From JBAXGW01 sp037139195 (GTDB lineage: Bacteria > Bacteroidota > Bacteroidia > Bacteroidales > JAHJDW01): a DNA stretch of 64,000 nucleotides. The notes under the pieces are model-generated. The model saw only the letters and a program-made list of their open reading frames with translations, searched no databases and was not told the DNA's origin. A program made the translations under genes and the position numbers. Below are positions 63,244-64,000 of this stretch, piece after piece. The stretch is from contig JBAXGW010000009.1 of NCBI GenBank assembly GCA_037139195.1, forward strand, positions 22,887 through 86,886. The letters are read 5' to 3'. Each line of letters starts with the position of its first letter. Within the stretch, counting starts at the first letter, position 1.

Positions 63244-63650
63244 CTATTAAAATAGTCTTCAGGAGTCATTACTGGAAGTTTGCTATTTTTATAGTCTTTA
63301 GTATTTCTAGTAATGATAATATTTATTTTGCTTTTTTGTAAAGCCGCTAAGTATTGTAAAGCGTCTTCAAAATCTTTGAAATCGGAGGAAAGAGCTAAAT
63401 CTACTGTATTTGAATCAACGCATAAAATTTCTGTTATTTTTGCTAGTTTTTTCAAACTCTCAATAACGGTATCATGAGATCCAACCTGCCTCAAAATATA
63501 ATATGAATTGCTATAACTCAAAGATGTAACAAAAACTTTTATTTTTTTTCTTTCGGCTAAAGTAAAAATTTTCAATGCATCATGAAAAAATGGTTTTCTT
63601 TCTAAAAAAAAATCCAAAATGATATTTGTGTCTATTAATACATGTGTCAT
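63240..63650 (-). CDS. PIN-domain toxin (VapC-like)
   Basis: 136 residues. PIN nuclease acids: Asp7 in VLIDTNIILD, Asp96 in KDFEDALQY and Asp119 in ITRNTKDY. Most VapC toxins cleave tRNA or rRNA. It overlaps the upstream antitoxin gene by four bases, the usual toxin-antitoxin layout. The last bases overlap the end of gpmI on the other strand. Confidence 0.9.
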   Translation of the reverse strand: MTHVLIDTNIILDFFLERKPFFHDALKIFTLAERKKIKVFVTSLSYSNSYYILRQVGSHDTVIESLKKLAKITEILCVDSNTVDLALSSDFKDFEDALQYLAALQKSKINIIITRNTKDYKNSKLPVMTPEDYFNS

Positions 63651-63901
63651 TTCGAATATTTTTTATTTAAACCGTCAATCAATGCTTGGTTTTCATCAAA
63701 ATTTTCAGGTACAACAAACTTTCCCATCATTGATTTTACAATAGGTGTAATCTCAATATCTTCAATTTTATCATTTGCCGAAACCATCAATTTTAAGTAG
63801 TTTTCAATTAAATCAGAAAGACTCCTGCCCTTTTTTTGAGCATACTCTTTTGCTTGTTTGATTATATCTTTCTCAATGGTGAGGGTTAGTTTAGTATCCA
63901 T
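63647..63901 (-). CDS. Antitoxin of the PIN toxin, DUF6364/ribbon-helix-helix type
   Basis: 84 residues. The start TKLTLTIEKDIIKQAKEYAQKKGRSLSDLIENYL (3-36, split: strand then two helices) is a ribbon-helix-helix like those of DUF6364 and VapB antitoxins, binding the promoter DNA. The tail (VVPENFDENQALIDGLNKKY) probably wraps the toxin active site. It is upstream of and overlaps the toxin gene, and is expected to repress its own promoter, which lies in the last 99 bases of the window. Confidence 0.87.
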   Translation of the reverse strand: MDTKLTLTIEKDIIKQAKEYAQKKGRSLSDLIENYLKLMVSANDKIEDIEITPIVKSMMGKFVVPENFDENQALIDGLNKKYSK

Positions 63902-64000
63902 CGTATTTTATATAAAATTTATAATACAAAGATACAATATACGTGTTTAACCCAACTTGCAACCCTTATCCGGTAATTTTCTGAGAATCTGGAGGGTTGA

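Overview
The window is chromosomal DNA of a low-GC member of the Bacteroidota. Evidence: promoters of the TTTG / TAnnTTTG type in front of tRNA genes, few Shine-Dalgarno sequences, cargo proteins with type IX secretion (T9SS) C-terminal sorting domains, and typical phylum gene strings (nadK - PorG-like - uppS - bamA - ompH - ompH; tgt - lptG; coaX - outer-membrane protein - lptC - hemolysin-type - PpiD). The mreBCD-mrdA-rodA block suggests a rod-shaped cell. The genus cannot be told from this sequence.

Layout. 1-3.7 kb (minus): a collagen-like surface protein cut by the window edge, a cysteine-bearing Rrf2 regulator, lptB and a TPR protein. 3.9-12.5 kb (plus): an envelope-assembly operon with an Omp85 protein, NAD kinase, two tandem PorG-like barrels, uppS, bamA and two Skp/OmpH chaperones, closed by a strong terminator. 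12.6-14.3 kb: pruA behind a near-perfect operator-like dyad. 14.4-21.9 kb (minus): divIC/ftsB, a BFD-like ferredoxin, a U32 tRNA-hydroxylation protein, then rodA, mrdA, mreD, mreC, mreB. 22.2-24.4 kb: a leucine-rich-repeat secreted protein and a small membrane protein. 24.7-33.6 kb: tgt, lptG, ispE, a GH3-type adenylating enzyme, a deoxynucleoside kinase, kdsB, an HU-CCDC81/SPOR protein and an orphan. 33.7-39.0 kb: a gingipain-type C25 protease and uvrC. 39.1-47.0 kb (minus): acnB, icd, citD, citE, citF. 47.4-51.1 kb: a Nif3-like protein, a zinc-ribbon coiled coil and a beta-propeller gene behind an inverted repeat. 51.2-55.2 kb: a large FAD/Fe-S oxidoreductase, folB and tRNA-Ala, tRNA-Cys and tRNA-Phe. 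55.3-61.5 kb: coaX, an outer-membrane barrel, lptC, a CBS transporter and ppiD. 61.7-63.9 kb: gpmI and a PIN-toxin/antitoxin pair.

How the genes connect. Much of the window builds the envelope: LPS export (lptB, lptC, lptG, kdsB), barrel insertion (bamA, Omp85, Skp, PpiD), peptidoglycan elongation (mre, mrdA, rodA) and lipid carrier (uppS). The PorG-like proteins belong to the T9SS that would secrete the C25 protease and possibly the LRR protein. The metabolic highlight is the acnB-icd-citDEF cluster. It joins citrate lyase, aconitase and NADP-isocitrate dehydrogenase, with no citrate synthase and no citrate-lyase maturation genes in view. Most gaps of this cluster carry imperfect hairpin repeats.

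No CRISPR array, insertion sequence, prophage or rRNA was seen. No clearly new defence or mobile system is present. The best leads are the citrate cluster with its intergenic hairpins, the pruA dyad, the tandem PorG pair and the propeller gene with its flanking inverted repeat.
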